Below the pieces are notes generated by a model that had not been told where the DNA came from, did not search any database, and saw only the letters and a list, made by a program, of their open reading frames with translations. Of a DNA stretch of 6,920 bases, positions 6,720-6,920 are shown piece after piece. The position numbers were made by a program, and so were the translations under genes. Positions within the stretch are counted from its first letter, which is position 1; every line of letters begins with the position of its first letter. Where the stretch lies: positions 3,996-10,915 of the forward strand of contig DKCF01000100.1 of NCBI GenBank assembly GCA_002451435.1. The letters are read 5' to 3'. The stretch is from Bifidobacterium sp. UBA6881 (GTDB lineage Bacteria > Actinomycetota > Actinomycetes > Actinomycetales > Bifidobacteriaceae).

Positions 6720-6725
6720 ACTATA
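6720..6725 (-). promoter_or_regulatory. Possible -10 box of gltA
   Basis: TATAGT on the minus strand, about 35 bases before the start codon, matches the -10 consensus at 5 of 6 positions. No good -35 box stands at 16-18 bases, so this is weak. An alternative is GATACT (6715-6710) preceded by TGC, resembling an extended -10. Confidence 0.35.
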
Positions 6726-6794
6726 TGGCATGCGTGTTTCCGAAAATGGTTTCGTCTCAAAAGCGGTGGCGACAATGCCGACACGCGCGACTTC

Positions 6795-6879
6795 CGGCCA
6801 TACGCGGAGGTGCGACGATGGCCGCGCGGAAGCGACCATATACGGAGATGACTATCACAAAGACGACCGCGCACGGAGA
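6795..6879. repeat. Three degenerate 16-bp direct repeats upstream of gltA
   Basis: Copies begin at 6795 (CGGCCATACGCGGAGG), 6833 (CGACCATATACGGAGA) and 6864 (CGACCGCGCACGGAGA). Adjacent copies match at 12 of 16 positions and all three share CG-x-CC-x5-CGGAG. Spacings are 38 and 31 bases. They may be regulator sites in the gltA upstream region or chance similarity. Confidence 0.4.
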
Positions 6880-6920
6880 CCAATTATCTCTACGCTCTTT
6901 AAACGGACGCTGGATGACGA
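6818..6920 (+). CDS. Possible start of a divergent gene (3' partial, uncertain)
   Basis: ATG 6818-6820 is preceded by GGAGG (6806-6810) at 7 bases, and the frame stays open to the window end: 34 codons, beginning MAARKRPYTEM, with a second in-frame ATG at 6848. I recognise no family in this short stretch. Against it, several codons (TTA, CTA, TCT) are unusual for the neighbouring GC-rich genes, and the ribosome binding site coincides with one of the degenerate direct repeats. It could equally be non-coding sequence upstream of gltA. Confidence 0.25.
   Translation, partial: MAARKRPYTEMTITKTTAHGDQLSLRSLNGRWMT

Noticed and set aside
6686..6883. 66-residue N-terminal extension of citrate synthase
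   Set aside because: The internal ATG at 6685 has an excellent AAGGAG at 7 bases, and the extension is not like any citrate synthase N terminus.

Overview
The window looks like a chromosomal segment from a high-GC Gram-positive actinobacterium, most likely Bifidobacterium. The evidence is the GC-rich third codon positions, a very large exported protein with FIVAR repeats and a sortase signal of the LSRTG type, and a citrate synthase with a strong AAGGAG ribosome binding site. The genus is an inference from style and family; I could not run a search.

Layout: (1) 1-3363, plus strand, the 3' part of a giant cell-wall-anchored protein whose 5' end lies outside the window. It has the tail of a carboxypeptidase-regulatory-like domain, two jelly-roll/lectin-like modules, an SGNH/GDSL esterase module, five FIVAR repeats, a Gly/Ser/Asn linker and a C-terminal sorting signal. 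(2) 3364-3721, a gene-free gap between convergent genes that holds three strong hairpins, probably terminators. (3) 3722-5002, minus strand, a Fic-family protein with a canonical catalytic loop, an N-terminal autoinhibitory motif and a C-terminal winged helix. It is visibly less GC-rich than its neighbours and is preceded by a very AT-rich promoter covered by a perfect palindrome. (4) 5055-5392, a gap with the gltA terminator. (5) 5393-6685, minus strand, gltA, citrate synthase. (6) 6686-6920, the gltA upstream region, with a possible promoter, three degenerate direct repeats and perhaps the first codons of a divergent plus-strand gene.

The three main genes do not form an operon or an obvious pathway. 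The surface protein is a likely glycan-binding or glycan-deacetylating factor, gltA is core metabolism, and the fic gene looks like an accessory gene set between them. The best leads are the fic promoter palindrome (possible autoregulation by the Fic winged helix), the SGNH domain lacking the usual catalytic Asp of block V, and the tandem long hairpins at 3418-3532. I see no CRISPR array, tRNA, rRNA, insertion sequence or complete new multi-gene system.
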